In this document: positions 35,507 through 44,539 of the stretch, in pieces
How the letters are laid out: each line of letters starts with the position of its first letter
How positions within the stretch are numbered: position 1 is the stretch's first letter
NCBI RefSeq assembly: GCF_000304315.1
Contig: NC_018485.1
Location: 1,272,501 to 1,336,500, forward strand
Length of the DNA: 64,000 nt
From: Methylocystis sp. SC2
GTDB taxonomy: Bacteria; Pseudomonadota; Alphaproteobacteria; Rhizobiales; Beijerinckiaceae
Direction of reading: 5' to 3'
The notes under the pieces: generated by a model
The model's input: the letters and a program-made list of their open reading frames with translations, nothing else
Database searches by the model: none
Told to the model about the DNA's origin: nothing
Made by a program: the position numbers and the translations under genes

Positions 35507-36349
35507 TCACGGCGCGCCCGTGAGCTTCGTCGCCAGCAGGGCGATCGTTTTTACGTAAACCCGCGCCTGATTCCACTCGAGCAGAATCGCGAAGTTCGGC
35601 TCGCCTTCATTCCAGCCCGCGCCAGAGCGCCAGCCTTTGCCCTTGAGGAAATTCGCCGTCGAGGCGAGCGCGTCCGCCGTGGACCGTATGAGATCGCGTC
35701 TGCCGTCGCCGTCGAAATCGACGCCATATTGCAGATAGGAGGAAGGCATGAATTGCGTCTGGCCGATTTCTCCGGCCCAGTCGCCGCGCATTTGCGCCGG
35801 GGACATGTCGCCGCGCTCGACGATTCTCAGCGCGTGATTCAGCTCTTCATGAAATTGCGCGGAGCGCCTGCAGTCATAGGCGAGCGTCGCGAGCGCCTGC
35901 ATCGTCCTGAAGCGCCCATTGTCGGCGCCAAAGCCCGTTTCCAGACCCCAAATCGCCACGAGCACCGCTCCGGGAACGCCATAGCGCGCCTCGATCCGTG
36001 CGAGCAGGGCCGCGTGCCGCTGAAGCAGCGCCCGCGCCTTGTTCAAGCGCGCGGGCGTCACCAGACGACTCGAAAACTTCTCGAAACTTAGGTGAAAAAT
36101 CCTCTGTCCGCGGTCGCGGCCAATCACCGCGTGATCATAGGTTACGCCAGTCAGCGCGGCGTCGAGCGTCCGTTGCGAAACTCCTTGCGCCGCGGCGTCG
36201 CGTTTCACCTCATCGAGCCATTGGCGAAAACCGGCCTCCGACGATCCGCAGGGCGCGGCGCGCGCCGATCCGGCGCAAGCGCCCAAAGTCAACGCGCTTG
36301 CCGCAAGCAACGCGCTCCACGCCTTGGCGCTTATCGACAGCCGGTTCAT
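35507..36349 (-). CDS. mltB: Lytic murein transglycosylase, MltB type
   Basis: 280 residues. N-terminal signal with a lipobox-like LGAC (Cys25), then SLT_2/MltB domain: QWLDEVKRDAAAQGVSQRTLDAAL, FSRLVTPARLNKARALL region, catalytic Glu137 in AIWGLETGFG, EIGQTQFMPSSYLQYGVDFDGDGRRDL, and STANFLKGKGWRSG. Cleaves the MurNAc-GlcNAc bond of peptidoglycan with formation of the anhydro end. It lacks the C-terminal peptidoglycan-binding domain seen in some relatives. Start at ATG 36349, since the upstream frame lacks signal-peptide features. Confidence 0.88.
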   Translation of the reverse strand: MNRLSISAKAWSALLAASALTLGACAGSARAAPCGSSEAGFRQWLDEVKRDAAAQGVSQRTLDAALTGVTYDHAVIGRDRGQRIFHLSFEKFSSRLVTPARLNKARALLQRHAALLARIEARYGVPGAVLVAIWGLETGFGADNGRFRTMQALATLAYDCRRSAQFHEELNHALRIVERGDMSPAQMRGDWAGEIGQTQFMPSSYLQYGVDFDGDGRRDLIRSTADALASTANFLKGKGWRSGAGWNEGEPNFAILLEWNQARVYVKTIALLATKLTGAP

Positions 36350-36505
36350 GGCCGGCAGTTTACTGGGCCTGCGCAGGCGCCGCAATGAAGCTGCGCGCAA
36401 GAAACGCCGTTCGGGCGGACGCGCCGGACGTCATCGTTGATCAGCGCCCGACGACCTTGGCGGAATGCGCCGCCAGCGCCGGCATGCCTCAAGCGAAGAA
36501 CGAAA

Positions 36506-36730
36506 TCAGCGGCGCTTTGCCCTGAACTGGCGTTTGCAGGCGCTTGACAGCTCGTTCATATGCGCGCGCAGGCATTTTTCGACGGCGATCGCATCGGGCT
36601 CTTCCGCCGCGCAGAACTTGTGGGAGTCGCGCTCGCAGGCCGCGCGCTGCTTGTCCATCGTCCGGGCTGTCGCGGGATTGAATGCGGCGAGGCCAATAAA
36701 GGCCGCAAGAAGGAAAATCAGCTTGCTCAT
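36506..36730 (-). CDS. Small exported Cys-rich protein
   Basis: 74 residues. Signal peptide MSKLIFLLAAFIGLAAFNPATA, mature 50 residues with four Cys in ACERDSHKFCAAEE and EKCLRAHMNELSSACKRQF. The C-x8-C...C-x12-C pattern resembles the short cysteine-rich repeat related to GLG1 (PF00839) seen in many alphaproteobacterial exported proteins. Function unknown. An upstream in-frame ATG at 36820 adds no recognisable sequence. Confidence 0.65.
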   Translation of the reverse strand: MSKLIFLLAAFIGLAAFNPATARTMDKQRAACERDSHKFCAAEEPDAIAVEKCLRAHMNELSSACKRQFRAKRR

Positions 36731-36887
36731 AGATCGACTCTTTGCTGTTGGCGCTTGACCGCCGCGGTTCAAGAGCGGCGCGGCCAAAGCGACAAGTGTA
36801 GCGGCTCCAGCCGATATCAAGGGCGTCGAGGCGAGGGCGTCGCAGGACCCGCGCCGCCTGCGCAGGGACGCTGAGGCGAGTCGTCGT

Positions 36888-37553
36888 TCAGGCGGGCCTG
36901 TCGATGATCGGCATCTCAGGCGTAACGTCCGGCGCGATCAGCCGCGCGCCGGTGCAGGCGACGATATCCGTGACGCTGACGCCGGGCGCGCGTTCGCGGA
37001 GCGCCAACCCTTCATCCGTCGGCTCGATGACCGCGAGCTCAGTCACAATAAGGCTGACGCGCCGCGCCGCCGTCGGCGGCAAGGTGAGCGTTTCGACGAT
37101 CTTCGGTTCGCTCTTCGCGGCGTGCTGCATCGCCACGATGACGCGTTTCGCGCCCGCGACGAGGTCCATGGCGCCGCCCATTCCCGGCGTAAACTTTCCC
37201 GGAACCATCCAGCTGGCGAGACGCCCCGCGGCGTCGACCTGCAACCCGCCGAGCACCGCCAGGTCGACATGGCCGCCTCGAATCAGCGCGAAGCTCGTCG
37301 CGCTGTCGAAGCTCGCGGCGCCCGGCAACGACATGATGAATCCGCCGCCGGCGTCAATGAGATCGCGATTCTCCATTCCGTCCGGCGGCGGCGCGCTGAA
37401 GCCGATAAGACCATTTTCGCTCTGCATGGCGACGGACAATCCCTTCGGGATGAACCGCGCCACGAAGGTCGGCAGGCCGATCCCGAGATTGACGAGCATG
37501 CCGTCGCGCAGCTCCAGGGCGACGCGGCGCGCGATGAGCTCCTTGGCGTCCAT
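36888..37553 (-). CDS. scoB: 3-oxoacid CoA-transferase subunit B
   Basis: 221 residues, class I CoA-transferase beta subunit. The catalytic glutamate is Glu46 in MQSENGLIG, following RRVALELRDGMLVNLGIGLPTFVARF; GGHVDLAVLGGLQVDAAG and WMVPGKFTPGMGGAMDLVAGAKRVIVAM are family motifs. Transfers CoA from succinyl-CoA (or another donor) to a 3-oxoacid. Start overlaps the subunit A stop by one base (TGATG). Confidence 0.9.
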   Translation of the reverse strand: MDAKELIARRVALELRDGMLVNLGIGLPTFVARFIPKGLSVAMQSENGLIGFSAPPPDGMENRDLIDAGGGFIMSLPGAASFDSATSFALIRGGHVDLAVLGGLQVDAAGRLASWMVPGKFTPGMGGAMDLVAGAKRVIVAMQHAAKSEPKIVETLTLPPTAARRVSLIVTELAVIEPTDEGLALRERAPGVSVTDIVACTGARLIAPDVTPEMPIIDRPA

Positions 37554-38209
37554 CAGCGCGCCCTGCCCACGATGTGCGTGACGAGCACGCCCGGCGTGCG
37601 CACCGCGTCGGGCGGAATGACTCCAACCGGCACGATTTCGTCAGGTTCCGCGATGACGCAATCGGCGGCGAACGCCATGACCGGGTTGAAATTGGCCGCC
37701 GTCAGCCGATAGGTCAGATTGCCGTAGTAGTCGGACTCATGCGCGCGCAGCAGGGCGAAATCCGCCCGCAGCGGCTTTTCGATGAGAAAGCTTGCGCCGT
37801 CGATCTCAACCAGTTGCTTGCCTTGCGCGACGACCGTTCCCACGCCGGTCGGCGTCAGGACGCCGCCGAGCCCCGCGCCGCCGGCGCGAATCCGTTCGGC
37901 GAGCGTGCCTTGCGGTATGAGCTCCACTTCGATCGCGCCGGCGCTCATCAACCGCTGCGTGGTCGGATTGGTGCCGATGTGCGAGACCTCCACGCGCGCA
38001 ACGCATCCCGCTTCGATCAGCTTGCCGACGCCGACGGTCGGATAGGCCGTGTCGTTGCCGATAATCGTCAACGCGCGCGCGCCACGCGCGACGAGCGCGT
38101 CGATCAACCGATCAGGCGAGCCGACGCCCAGAAACCCGCCGATCATGACGCGCGCTCCGTCGGGAACGAGTTCGGCTGCGGCTTCGACGGCGATCGCGTT
38201 TTTTCTCAT
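37553..38209 (-). CDS. scoA: 3-oxoacid CoA-transferase subunit A
   Basis: 218 residues. Alpha-subunit motifs: DGARVMIGGFLGVGSPDRLIDALVARG, the CoA-transferase signature equivalent, GAIEVELIPQGTLAERIRAGGAGLGGVLTPTGVGT, and NFNPVMAFAADCVIAEPDEIV. Forms a complex with subunit B. It is 15 bases downstream of galT on the same strand, so galK, galT, scoA and scoB may be one transcript. Substrate (acetoacetate, 3-oxoadipate or other) cannot be decided from sequence reading. Confidence 0.9.
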   Translation of the reverse strand: MRKNAIAVEAAAELVPDGARVMIGGFLGVGSPDRLIDALVARGARALTIIGNDTAYPTVGVGKLIEAGCVARVEVSHIGTNPTTQRLMSAGAIEVELIPQGTLAERIRAGGAGLGGVLTPTGVGTVVAQGKQLVEIDGASFLIEKPLRADFALLRAHESDYYGNLTYRLTAANFNPVMAFAADCVIAEPDEIVPVGVIPPDAVRTPGVLVTHIVGRAR

Positions 38210-38224
38210 CTCGCTGAACCCTGG

Positions 38225-39274
38225 TTATCGTGTGGGCTTGTCGAGATAATGCGTTTCGGAAACGTCGCGCAAACGCGCCGCCGCCGTTTCCGGCGTGATG
38301 TCGCGCTGGGGTTCGCCAAGCATCTCGAATCCGACCATGAATTTCCGCACGGTGGCCGAACGCAGCAGCGGCGGATAGAAATGCGCGTGAAAATGCCAGT
38401 TGGCGTGCGGCGCGCCGTCGGTCGGGCGCTGATGGAATCCCATCGAATAGGGAAAGTCCGTTTCAAAAAGATTTTCGTAGCGAATGGTTAGGCGCTTAAG
38501 GATGTCGGCAAGCGCCCTCGCCTCGCAGCCGGTCAATTCGTCAAACGCGCCGATATGCCGCGTCGCGATCACCATGGTTTCAAACGGCCAAATCGCCCAG
38601 AACGGCACGAGCGCAACGAAATGATCGTTGCCGCAAATGATTCGCTCGCCGAGGCTTCGCTCCAGCGCCAGATAGTCGCACAGGAGACAAGAGCCGGTCT
38701 GCTCCAGATATGTGCGCTGGCGCGCCGATTCCTTGGCGGCTTCGTTCGGAATGCTGTGCGTCGCCCAGATCTGGCAGTGCGGATGCGGATTGCTCGCGCC
38801 CATCGCCGCGCCGCGATTTTCGAAAATCTGCACGTAGTTGATCGCATCCAAGGCGCCGAGCCGCACCGTCTCGTCGCGCCATGCCTCGACGACGCGAGTG
38901 ATCTCTGGGACGCTCATGTGCGGCAAGGTCAGATCGTGGCGCTCGGAAAAGCACAGCACGCGGCAGCGGCCGGGCTCGCCCCGCGCAATCAGCAGTCCGT
39001 TCCGAGCGAAGTCCTCCTCGGGACCTTGCGCCGTCAGCGCCGCGAAATCATTGTCGAACGCGAAAACGCCTTCATAATTGGGATTTCGCGCGCCATTCGC
39101 CCGCGCGTTTCCAGGACACAGATAGCAGGTCGGATCGTATCGAGGTCGTTCTGGAGCGTGGGTTTTTTCGACCTGGCCTTGCCATGGCCGGCTGGTCCGA
39201 TGCGGCGAGACGAGCACCCACTCGCCCGTGAGCTGATTGAGTCGGCGATGCGAAGCGCTGTTCAGCAGGGACAC
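38225..39274 (-). CDS. galT: Galactose-1-phosphate uridylyltransferase
   Basis: 349 residues, Leloir pathway: exchanges galactose-1-phosphate with UDP-glucose. Motifs: [37 protein letters not shown] with zinc-binding Cys, the catalytic HPH in [14 protein letters not shown], and [13 protein letters not shown] at the C-terminal half. GTG start at 39274 with AGGAG upstream. Nine bases after galK. Confidence 0.94.
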   Translation of the reverse strand: MSLLNSASHRRLNQLTGEWVLVSPHRTSRPWQGQVEKTHAPERPRYDPTCYLCPGNARANGARNPNYEGVFAFDNDFAALTAQGPEEDFARNGLLIARGEPGRCRVLCFSERHDLTLPHMSVPEITRVVEAWRDETVRLGALDAINYVQIFENRGAAMGASNPHPHCQIWATHSIPNEAAKESARQRTYLEQTGSCLLCDYLALERSLGERIICGNDHFVALVPFWAIWPFETMVIATRHIGAFDELTGCEARALADILKRLTIRYENLFETDFPYSMGFHQRPTDGAPHANWHFHAHFYPPLLRSATVRKFMVGFEMLGEPQRDITPETAAARLRDVSETHYLDKPTR

Positions 39275-39283
39275 GAGCGGCTC

Positions 39284-40456
39284 CTAATCGCCGACAGGGC
39301 CCGCGCCGGGACCAGGCAGGCAGGTGAGGATGGGCGGCGTCACGCCGGTCGCCGCGCGATATCTGTCAGCCATCGCCTGCGCGAAAGCTTCCGCATGTTG
39401 CGCCTCAACCAGATTGATGGTGCAGCCGCCAAATCCGCCGCCCATCATCCGCGCGCCATAGACGCCCGGAAGGCTGCGGGCGATCTCGACCATGAGATCA
39501 AGCTCGGCGCAGCTCACTTCATAGTCGTCGCTCAGACTTTCGTGCGAAAGATACATGAGACGGCCGCATTCCTGAAGGTCTCCCGCGTCCAGCGCCGCGG
39601 CGGCGCGCAACGTCCGGTCGATCTCGCCGACGACGTGCCGCGCGCGGCGAAAGACGAGTTCGGACATCGCATCGGCGTGGCGCATCAATTGGGCGAATGT
39701 CACGTCCCGCAACGCCGCTATTCCATCGATCCGCGTCGATAGAACCGCGACCGCGCGCTCGCAGTCCGCGCGACGCAAATTATATTCATCGCTCGCGAGC
39801 TGGTGGCGCACCATCGTGTCGCAAAGGACAAGACGCGCGTTCGGATCGATCGAAACTTTGCGCGAAACGAGACTGCGGCAGTCGAGCAGCAGCGCGCTCC
39901 CGGCGACGGCGCAGCACGATATGTACTGGTCCATAATGCCGCAGCGAACGCCCACAAACTGATTTTCGGCGCGCTGACAGATTTTGGCGAGTTCGACTCT
40001 GTCGACATCGCCGCCGGAAATCGTCACAAGCGCGAAGCCCGCGGCGACTTCGAACGCCGCCGAGGCCGAAAGTCCGGCGCCGATGGGCAAATTTCCGTCG
40101 AGGACGAGATCGGCGCCGCTGAGTTCATAGCCGGCGCGTTCTAGAAAGATCGCGACGCCACGCACATAATCGGTCCAATCGCCGCGCGGCTGTGCGTTCG
40201 CATCGTCGAGATCGAATTCGACGACTTCGTCCATGATCAGCGAGCCTATGCGCAAACGCCGGTCGAAGCGCGGCGCAATGGCGGCCCAGATCGAGAGATC
40301 AAGCGCCGCCGGCATGACAAAGCCGTCGTTGTAATCGGTATGCTCGCCAATGAGATTGATGCGGCCCGGCGCCCGAAAAAGGCGCGGCTCGCGCTCGAAA
40401 TTGCGGCGGAAGGCGGCAATCAGATCTTGCTCGATCCTCGACTCCATTCCAGCCAC
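39284..40456 (-). CDS. galK: Galactokinase
   Basis: 390 residues, GHMP kinase phosphorylating galactose at C1. Galactokinase signature GRINLIGEHTDYNDGFVMPAAL, ATP-binding LPIGAGLSASAAFEVA, catalytic-base region CGIMDQYISCC, and MMGGGFGGCTINLV. First gene of galK-galT, divergent from the beta-galactosidase gene with a 74-base shared promoter region. Start at ATG 40456; ATG 40447 is an alternative. Confidence 0.94.
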   Translation of the reverse strand: MAGMESRIEQDLIAAFRRNFEREPRLFRAPGRINLIGEHTDYNDGFVMPAALDLSIWAAIAPRFDRRLRIGSLIMDEVVEFDLDDANAQPRGDWTDYVRGVAIFLERAGYELSGADLVLDGNLPIGAGLSASAAFEVAAGFALVTISGGDVDRVELAKICQRAENQFVGVRCGIMDQYISCCAVAGSALLLDCRSLVSRKVSIDPNARLVLCDTMVRHQLASDEYNLRRADCERAVAVLSTRIDGIAALRDVTFAQLMRHADAMSELVFRRARHVVGEIDRTLRAAAALDAGDLQECGRLMYLSHESLSDDYEVSCAELDLMVEIARSLPGVYGARMMGGGFGGCTINLVEAQHAEAFAQAMADRYRAATGVTPPILTCLPGPGAGPVGD

Positions 40457-40530
40457 AGTCCCATTGTCATCAAATCGTCAAGGCGACGCCGCATCGGATC
40501 GGCGGTAGAGGATCAAATGATAGTCCGCGC

Positions 40531-42489
40531 ATGACACGTCAACGCCTTGGCGTTTGCTACTATCCTGAACATTGGCCGCAGTCACGCTGGAGCGACGACG
40601 CGGCCATGATGAAGGAGATAGGTCTTTCCCTTGTTCGGATTGGCGAATTCGCCTGGTCGCGGCTGGAGCCGAACGCGGGCGCCTATCGTTTCGAATGGCT
40701 GGGCGACGCCATCGATACGCTACATCGCGCCGGCCTCAAAGTCGTGCTTGGCGCGCCGACGGCGACGCCGCCCAAATGGCTCGTCGACAAGATGCCGGAG
40801 ATGGCGGCGCTCGACGCCGATGGGCGGCCGCGCAAATTCGGTTCGCGCCGGCATTATTGTTTCAGCCACGAAGGCTACGCTCAAGAATGCGAGCGCATCG
40901 TCGAGCGTTTGGCGAGAGCCTTCGGCGGCCATCCCGCAGTCGTGGCGTGGCAGACCGACAATGAATTTGGCTGCCACGACACTGTGCTGAGCTATTCGCC
41001 GGCCGCGCTGCAGGCGTTTCGGCGATGGTGCGAGGCTAAATATCGCTCGATCGAGACGCTGAACACCGCCTGGGGCAATGTCTTCTGGTCGATGGAATAT
41101 CGAAGCTTCGACGCGATCGAGCTGCCGAATCTGACCGTCACCGAAGCCAATCCGTCGCATCTGATGGATTTTCAGCGTTTCTCGTCCGATCAGGTCGTCG
41201 CCTTCAACCGGCGCCAAGCGCAGATCATCCGGCGTCATGCGCCGGGCGCGACGATCCTCCATAATTTCATGGGCGCGTTCGTCGACTTTGATCACTATGC
41301 GCTGTCGGATGATCTCGATATCGCCGCATGGGACAGCTATCCGCTCGGCTTTCTCGAACGTTCGTCTCACGACGACGATTTCAAGCTGCGCTACATGCGC
41401 GTCGGCGATCCTGACTTTCAGGCCTTTCATCATGATCTCTACCGCGCGTGCGGGCGCGGCCGATGGCAGGTGATGGAGCAGCAGCCGGGCGCCGTGAATT
41501 GGGCGCCGTGGAATCCAGCCCCCGCGAAAGGCGCCGTGCGGCTCTGGACCTTCGAGGCTTTCGCCGCCGGCGCCGAGGCGGTGAGTTATTTTCGCTGGCG
41601 GCAGGCGCCTTTCGCGCAAGAGCAGATGCATGAAGCGCTGCTGCTGCCGAACGCCGCGCCGAACGAAGCCTATGATGACGTCGCGCGCATGTCGAAGGAG
41701 CTCGCCATGCTCGATGCGCGCGTCGAAACGGCGCGCGCGCCAGTGGCGCTGATCTTCGACTATGAGAGCGCCTGGGCGTGGCGCATCCAGCCGCAAGGCC
41801 AGGACTTCTCCTATTTCGATCTCGTCATGTGCTTCTATCGGGCGCTGCGGCGCGCGGGGCTTTCCGTCGACGTCATTCCGCCGACCGCGGCGGCGATCGC
41901 CGATCGAAGGCTGATCATTGCCCCCGCGCTTTTTGCGCCGTCTGACAACTTCGCAGAGGCGCTGGCGAAAAGCGGCGCGAGCATCCTGCTCGGTCCGCGC
42001 ACGGGATCGAAGACGGCCGATTTTCAAATACCGGCGGATCTCCCTCCCGGCGTTTTGCGACGCATCATCGACATTCGCGTCAGACGTGTCGAAAGCCTTC
42101 GGCCCGGCGCAAGAGTTCCGGTCTCCGCACAAGGCGCTTTCGTGCGTTGGCGAGAATTTTTAACTCTCGGCGAGAGCGTCGCGCCCGAGTTCACATCGGA
42201 AGACGGCGAGACGGCGCTCGCGCGGTCCGACAATGTCTTTTATCTCGCCGGTTGGCCGGACGAAGAATTGCTGACAAGCGTCTTGCGGCGGGTTTTCGTT
42301 GTCGCCGGCATATCGACGCTCGCCTTACCGGAGGACATCCGCGTCCGCGACAATGGGGCGATGCGCTACATCTTCAACTACGGCGCCACGACGACGGATA
42401 TTTCGGCGCTCATCGGCGACGAAACTCTATCGCTGGGCGAGCGCCTTCTCGAACCCTGCGGCGTCGCGGCCTTCAGGCGTCGCGGCTGA
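40531..42489 (+). CDS. Beta-galactosidase, glycoside hydrolase family 42
   Basis: 652 residues. Domain A barrel starts LGVCYYPEHWPQSRWSDDAAMMKEIGLSLVRIGEFAWSRLEP; acid/base Glu145 in WQTDNEFGCH, nucleophile Glu342 in LWTFEAFAAGAEAVSYFRWRQAPF; then the trimerisation domain and a small C-terminal beta domain (FNYGATTTDIS). No signal peptide, so it acts in the cytoplasm on imported galactosides. Divergent to galK-galT, completing a galactoside-to-glucose-phosphate route. The GH42 Cys-cluster found in some thermophilic members is not evident. Confidence 0.92.
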   Translation: MTRQRLGVCYYPEHWPQSRWSDDAAMMKEIGLSLVRIGEFAWSRLEPNAGAYRFEWLGDAIDTLHRAGLKVVLGAPTATPPKWLVDKMPEMAALDADGRPRKFGSRRHYCFSHEGYAQECERIVERLARAFGGHPAVVAWQTDNEFGCHDTVLSYSPAALQAFRRWCEAKYRSIETLNTAWGNVFWSMEYRSFDAIELPNLTVTEANPSHLMDFQRFSSDQVVAFNRRQAQIIRRHAPGATILHNFMGAFVDFDHYALSDDLDIAAWDSYPLGFLERSSHDDDFKLRYMRVGDPDFQAFHHDLYRACGRGRWQVMEQQPGAVNWAPWNPAPAKGAVRLWTFEAFAAGAEAVSYFRWRQAPFAQEQMHEALLLPNAAPNEAYDDVARMSKELAMLDARVETARAPVALIFDYESAWAWRIQPQGQDFSYFDLVMCFYRALRRAGLSVDVIPPTAAAIADRRLIIAPALFAPSDNFAEALAKSGASILLGPRTGSKTADFQIPADLPPGVLRRIIDIRVRRVESLRPGARVPVSAQGAFVRWREFLTLGESVAPEFTSEDGETALARSDNVFYLAGWPDEELLTSVLRRVFVVAGISTLALPEDIRVRDNGAMRYIFNYGATTTDISALIGDETLSLGERLLEPCGVAAFRRRG

Positions 42490-42514
42490 TCGCCGCACGC
42501 TTCAAACGCGCTGC

Positions 42515-43537
42515 TCAGAACACCAGCCAAGAAGCGACGACGAAATAAGTCATGAGCGAAAAAGTGTCCTGCACCACGGTCGCGACCGGGCCGGAGCCGA
42601 GCGCCGCGTCATAGCCGAGTCTTGCGAACAGCCAAGGCATTAAAAATCCGAACGCCGTCGCGATGGTGCTCGCGACCGCAAGCGAAATTCCCACGGTCGC
42701 GGCGAGGCCGACGCTCGAAAAGAAAAACCAGACGATGGGGAAAGCGAGACAGCCGAGCATCGCGCCGAGCAACGCCCCGGTGCCGAGCTCCCCGGCGAAG
42801 AGTGGCAGCAGGGCCGAATCGGTCAGGGACAGGCCGCGCACGACCACGACTTCCGACTGCGTGCCGACCGAATCCGCGAGATAGACGATCGCGGGGATAA
42901 AGAAGGCGACAGCGATATGCGCGCTGAGCGCAGTTTCGAAGCGCGACATCATGGCTGTCGCCGCCGCGCTGCCGGCCATGCCGACAAGCAGCCAGGGCAA
43001 TCGATACAGCGCGCGACGGTGCGGCGCGGCGGTCAACGCGTCTCTTGCGGCCTCCGACTTGCCGAGGATGCCCACCATGTGATGCAGATCCTCAAGATGC
43101 TCGTCGCGCAGAATCGTCATGAGCGCGCGCGCCGGCACGGCGCCGAGGAATCTTCCTTCGGCGTCGCAGACGGCCAAGATCGACAGTCCCGAGTGAATGG
43201 CGAGGCTCGCCGCAGCTTCGCGATCCGCGCCGAGCGGGACGCTGTAGGCTTCGGCCGTTCGGGCGATGTCATGCAGCGGCGTCGTCTCCGGCGCCCCAAG
43301 CAGATCGCGTATGGCGACGACGCCAATGAGGCGGCCGTCTTGGGCCAGCACAAAAACATGCGAGGCGTCGTCGAAACGCTGGCCGATCAACCGCGCCCGC
43401 GCCTCGCCGGCGCTCTCCCGCGAGCGGGCCACAGGCACGGACGTCACGAGATAGCGCCCCACGGTCTGGCCGTTCGTCGCCACTGGAGGCAGGCGGTCTA
43501 GCGTCGAGATGCCGGGCGTTGCGGTCATGGCTTCCAT
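42515..43537 (-). CDS. MgtE-type magnesium transporter without the N-terminal domain
   Basis: About 340 residues. Residues about 20-150 form a CBS pair (VGRYLVTSVPVARSRESAGEARARLIGQRFDDASHVFVLAQDGRLIGVVAIRDLL and the following repeat), then five membrane segments of the MgtE channel (PWLLVGMAGSAAATAMMSRFE, AVAFFIPAIVYLADSVGTQSEVVVVRGL, ATVGISLAVASTIATAFGFL). The helical MgtE_N domain that precedes CBS in standard MgtE is absent. Start uncertain: ATG 43537 chosen, with 43528 or 43675 possible. Mg2+ (or Co2+) uptake inferred. Confidence 0.8.
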   Translation of the reverse strand: MEAMTATPGISTLDRLPPVATNGQTVGRYLVTSVPVARSRESAGEARARLIGQRFDDASHVFVLAQDGRLIGVVAIRDLLGAPETTPLHDIARTAEAYSVPLGADREAAASLAIHSGLSILAVCDAEGRFLGAVPARALMTILRDEHLEDLHHMVGILGKSEAARDALTAAPHRRALYRLPWLLVGMAGSAAATAMMSRFETALSAHIAVAFFIPAIVYLADSVGTQSEVVVVRGLSLTDSALLPLFAGELGTGALLGAMLGCLAFPIVWFFFSSVGLAATVGISLAVASTIATAFGFLMPWLFARLGYDAALGSGPVATVVQDTFSLMTYFVVASWLVF

Positions 43538-43748
43538 GATGTTCTGAGAAAAAGAGCGGCGTCCGCGCCGAATGAGCCGCGGGCAGCCGCAGCTCATAGG
43601 AACGCGCCACGTTACAGTTATGTGACCGCGTTCGCGCGCTTTTTTCGCGAGCGCGTCGATTGTTGCCGATAGCATGTCTTGATAGAATTTCCTGGCCGTC
43701 GTCGCTTGGCCCTGGCGGCCCTCAGCGAATCGGACCGGAGTCGATGTG

Positions 43749-44093
43749 ATGAAACCCTTTGGATTTGCGTTGGGCGCGTTGACCGGCGCCGCCGCGGTTT
43801 TGCTTCTCAACCGTCAGGGAACGCAGCGCATGCGCCCAATCGCCAAGGCGGCGATGAAGGCCGCGGTGATGGCCTACCACGAAGCGCGCGTGCAGGGCGC
43901 TGAACTCGCCGAAGCCGCCGAAGATCTCTTCGCCGAAGCCAAGGCCGAGGCCGTGGCCGATATTTTCGCTGCAGCGATGGCCGCCGCGCAGACCAAGGCT
44001 GCCCAAGCGAAGACCGAAACGAAGCCGGAAGCGACGTCAAAGCCCGAAAGCGCAGAGAATCCCGCGCCGCGGGCCGCAAGCGAGAGCGCGTAA
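43749..44093 (+). CDS. Small Ala-rich membrane-associated protein
   Basis: 114 residues. N-terminal hydrophobic segment (FALGALTGAAAVLLL), then a charged helix rich in Ala, Glu and Lys (ELAEAAEDLFAEAKAEAVADIF), ending in a disordered Lys/Pro/Thr tail. Resembles small proteins found next to HMA-domain/P-type ATPase genes. It ends one codon before the HMA-like gene, so the two are co-transcribed. Function unknown. Confidence 0.65.
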   Translation: MKPFGFALGALTGAAAVLLLNRQGTQRMRPIAKAAMKAAVMAYHEARVQGAELAEAAEDLFAEAKAEAVADIFAAAMAAAQTKAAQAKTETKPEATSKPESAENPAPRAASESA

Positions 44094-44537
44094 ATGAACG
44101 ATGCAATCCTGCCCCTGGCGCAGGTGGCCCACGCCATGCCCGGCCGCGCGCGGCTGCGCGTCGCCGACCGCCGCGGCGACGCCGCTTATTTCGCTTCGGT
44201 CTCCAAGGGACTGTCGGCGATCGCCGGCGTTCGCAACGTCGAAGTGGCGCCGCTGACGGGCAGCGTGCTCATTCAGCACAGCGGACCCTTGGCGCGCATC
44301 GGCGTCGCGGCGCAGGAGGCGCGGCTCTTTGTCTTCGGCGAAGCGCCTCACGCCGCACGCGAGGCGCCGGCGGTCTCGATCGACCCGAAAATCGTCGCGG
44401 CGCTGGCGCTCTTTGCAGCGGCGCTGTGGCAAATGTCGAAGGAGAGCGTTTTGCCGCCGGCGATCACCCTGCTTTGGTACGCCACACGGCTCGGCGGCGT
44501 TTGGTCGCTGGACGGCGACGGCGATAGCGGCGAGTAG
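44094..44537 (+). CDS. HMA-like (HMA_2) protein with membrane segment
   Basis: 147 residues. Residues 8-75 form a ferredoxin-like HMA_2-type fold: VAHAMPGRARLRVADRRGDAAYFASVSKGLSAIAGVRNVEVAPLTGSVLIQHSG, without the metal-binding CxxC. A membrane helix follows (KIVAALALFAAALWQMSKESVLPPAITLLWYA). The same PGRxRxR...GV..V...TGS layout occurs at the N-terminus of the P-type ATPase encoded just downstream on the other strand, which suggests a shared system. Convergent to metK, two bases apart. Confidence 0.7.
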   Translation: MNDAILPLAQVAHAMPGRARLRVADRRGDAAYFASVSKGLSAIAGVRNVEVAPLTGSVLIQHSGPLARIGVAAQEARLFVFGEAPHAAREAPAVSIDPKIVAALALFAAALWQMSKESVLPPAITLLWYATRLGGVWSLDGDGDSGE

Positions 44538-44539
44538 GC

